Assembly: GCA_016201575.1 (NCBI GenBank)
Contig: JACQCN010000406.1
Span: 1 to 5,880, forward strand
Direction: 5' to 3'
Source: Candidatus Rokuibacteriota bacterium
GTDB taxonomy: Bacteria; Methylomirabilota; Methylomirabilia; Rokubacteriales; CSP1-6
DNA: 5,880 nucleotides
In this document: in pieces, positions 5,414 to 5,880 of the stretch
Layout: every line of letters begins with the position of its first letter
Numbering within the stretch: position 1 is the stretch's first letter
Made by a program: the position numbers and the translations under genes
The notes under the pieces: model-generated
The model's input: only the letters and a program-made list of their open reading frames with translations
What the model was told of the DNA's origin: nothing
Database searches by the model: none

Positions 5414-5626
5414 TCAGTGACGGCCTCCGCCTCCGGTCGGCCCGCCGCCCGTTCCGGCGATGATGCCCCCGCTGTCCGGCCTGCCGGCGATGTGCGGCGG
5501 CGCGGTCAGCGCGCCGTGGTCCGAATAGTCGCCCGGCTGATCCGCCGCCTGAGGGGCGGGGGCCGTGGCGCATCCGCCCACGAGGGCGAGCAGCGCGAGC
5601 GCAGCGACTCTGCCAACGAATCTCAT
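5414..5626 (-). CDS. Small putative lipoprotein, Gly/Pro-rich
   Basis: The 70-residue product has a short basic start (MRFVGR), a hydrophobic run to residue 18 and a lipobox-like LVGGC with Cys19, so it should be lipidated and anchored in the envelope. The mature part is short and low in complexity: TAPAPQAADQPGDYSDHG, then a tail rich in Gly ending GGGPTGGGGRH. I do not recognise a family, and small entericidin-like or generic lipoproteins of this kind are common. The ATG at 5624-5626 is preferred because GGGAGGG lies just upstream on the minus strand (within 5632-5640). A longer in-frame start at 5677 would put 17 residues before the signal peptide and would cover the likely promoter. The gene converges on the PAS-REC remnant, with only 12 bases between the two stops. 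Confidence 0.7.
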   Translation of the reverse strand: MRFVGRVAALALLALVGGCATAPAPQAADQPGDYSDHGALTAPPHIAGRPDSGGIIAGTGGGPTGGGGRH

Positions 5627-5646
5627 GTCCGTCCCTCCCGTCCGGA

Positions 5647-5674
5647 ACGCTACACCCGAATCGAGAGAGGTCAA
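5647..5674 (-). promoter_or_regulatory. Candidate sigma-70-type promoter of the lipoprotein gene
   Basis: On the minus strand TTGACC (5674-5669, five of six matches to the -35 consensus) is followed after 16 bases by TAGCGT (5652-5647), a weak -10 with three matches. Transcription would begin near 5640, right at the ribosome site, leaving a leader of only about 14 bases. The -35 is good and the -10 poor, so confidence is modest. Confidence 0.35.
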
Positions 5675-5734
5675 CACGGTCGCGGAGCCGGCGCGCTATT
5701 GAACGCCCTTACGGGGGGTGGTTCGGTGCGCCGC

Positions 5735-5880
5735 CTAGTCTGAAGTTCCCGCATCCCGCGAGCGAAACTGTTCGTTGAGTCGTGGAGATAGGTCAAAGAT
5801 GGCCTGCAGGGCGCTGTCTACACGGCGATCGGCTTCAGTAGATCGTAAGCGCGTTGCTGGATGGGAGTGGGCGTGGTGAC
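5735..5880 (-). CDS. Alternative partial minus-strand reading frame at the right edge
   Basis: A second minus-strand frame is open from the window edge for 47 codons and ends in TAG at 5737-5735. It includes a plausible helical stretch, EADRRVDSALQAIFDLSPRL, and ends RSRDAGTSD. Third-position GC is only about 53%, far below the rest of the window, so it is either a gene of foreign origin or not coding. I do not recognise it. It conflicts with the shorter frame at 5818-5880. Confidence 0.2.
   Translation of the reverse strand, partial: HHAHSHPATRLRSTEADRRVDSALQAIFDLSPRLNEQFRSRDAGTSD
5818..5880 (-). CDS. Possible C-terminal end of a minus-strand gene (transposase-like tail?)
   Basis: Reading inward from the right edge on the minus strand, 20 codons are open and end in TAG at 5820-5818. 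The tail includes TPTPIQQRAYDLLKPIAV. Its style, Thr/Pro-rich and then a Gln/Arg helix ending in 'LL', reminds me of the C-termini of some insertion-sequence transposases, but this is a resemblance from memory over very few residues. Third-position GC is moderately high (about 15 of 20). The competing frame at 5735-5880 overlaps it, and only one is likely to be real. Confidence 0.25.
   Translation of the reverse strand, partial: VTTPTPIQQRAYDLLKPIAV

Larger units (their letters stand above)
5675..5880. other. Right-end region of shifted composition without a firm gene
   Basis: Beyond the lipoprotein promoter no well-supported complete gene is present. From about 5740 the sequence is visibly less GC-rich than the rest and has lost the strong three-base G/C rhythm. 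A CTAG, rare in many bacterial genomes, lies at 5735-5738 at the edge of this change. The region may be the flank of a mobile element whose body lies to the right. No second inverted repeat or target duplication can be checked inside the window. Confidence 0.35.

Noticed and set aside
5417..5743. Plus-strand open frame of 108 codons across the lipoprotein gene and its upstream region
   Set aside because: It is the antisense of a gene with a signal peptide, lipobox and ribosome site. Its own product is featureless and it lacks a ribosome site.

Overview
The window is very GC-rich (roughly 70% by eye, with codon third positions mostly G or C). It uses GTG as well as ATG starts and packs its genes in tight, often overlapping runs. 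Two DUF507 proteins in tandem, a UbiX flavin prenyltransferase and a DUF3106 protein behind a zf-HC2 anti-sigma-like gene together suggest an environmental bacterium of the Methylomirabilota/Rokubacteria or deltaproteobacterial kind. That placement is an inference from gene content and composition, not a proof.

Left block (1-2770, all +): the end of one DUF507 protein, a second complete DUF507 protein, UbiX, a family 2 glycosyltransferase of the polyprenyl-phosphate type, and a Gfo/Idh/MocA oxidoreductase. Stops and starts overlap by 1, 4 and 8 nt, then comes an 8-nt gap, so this reads as one co-transcribed and translationally coupled operon. UbiX would supply prenylated FMN to a UbiD-type decarboxylase, possibly for quinone synthesis, which is not in the window. 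The last two genes look like sugar or lipid-linked glycan metabolism.

Middle block (2894-4893, all +): four envelope proteins. The first is a secreted, extremely charged protein built of 7-residue repeats. A perfect 9-bp hairpin follows. Then come a single-pass membrane protein with an anti-sigma-type HCC zinc finger, a small exported helical protein, and a membrane-anchored DUF3106 protein made of tandem repeats whose period changes from 18 to 15 residues. The last three genes are tightly coupled and resemble an envelope-sensing module, but the expected ECF sigma factor gene is absent from its usual place upstream.

Right block (4894-5880): a hairpin follows the DUF3106 stop. Next is a broken gene in which the start of a PAS domain is joined, out of frame, to the second half of a response-regulator receiver domain; this is the scar of a hybrid sensor kinase that lost its core. 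Convergent to it is a small lipoprotein gene on the minus strand with a plausible promoter. The last 150 or so bases are less GC-rich and hold only the possible tail of a minus-strand gene, perhaps a mobile element.

No tRNA, rRNA, CRISPR array or complete insertion sequence was seen. The best candidates for something under-described are the repeat-protein/anti-sigma cluster at 2894-4893 and the PAS-REC scar.
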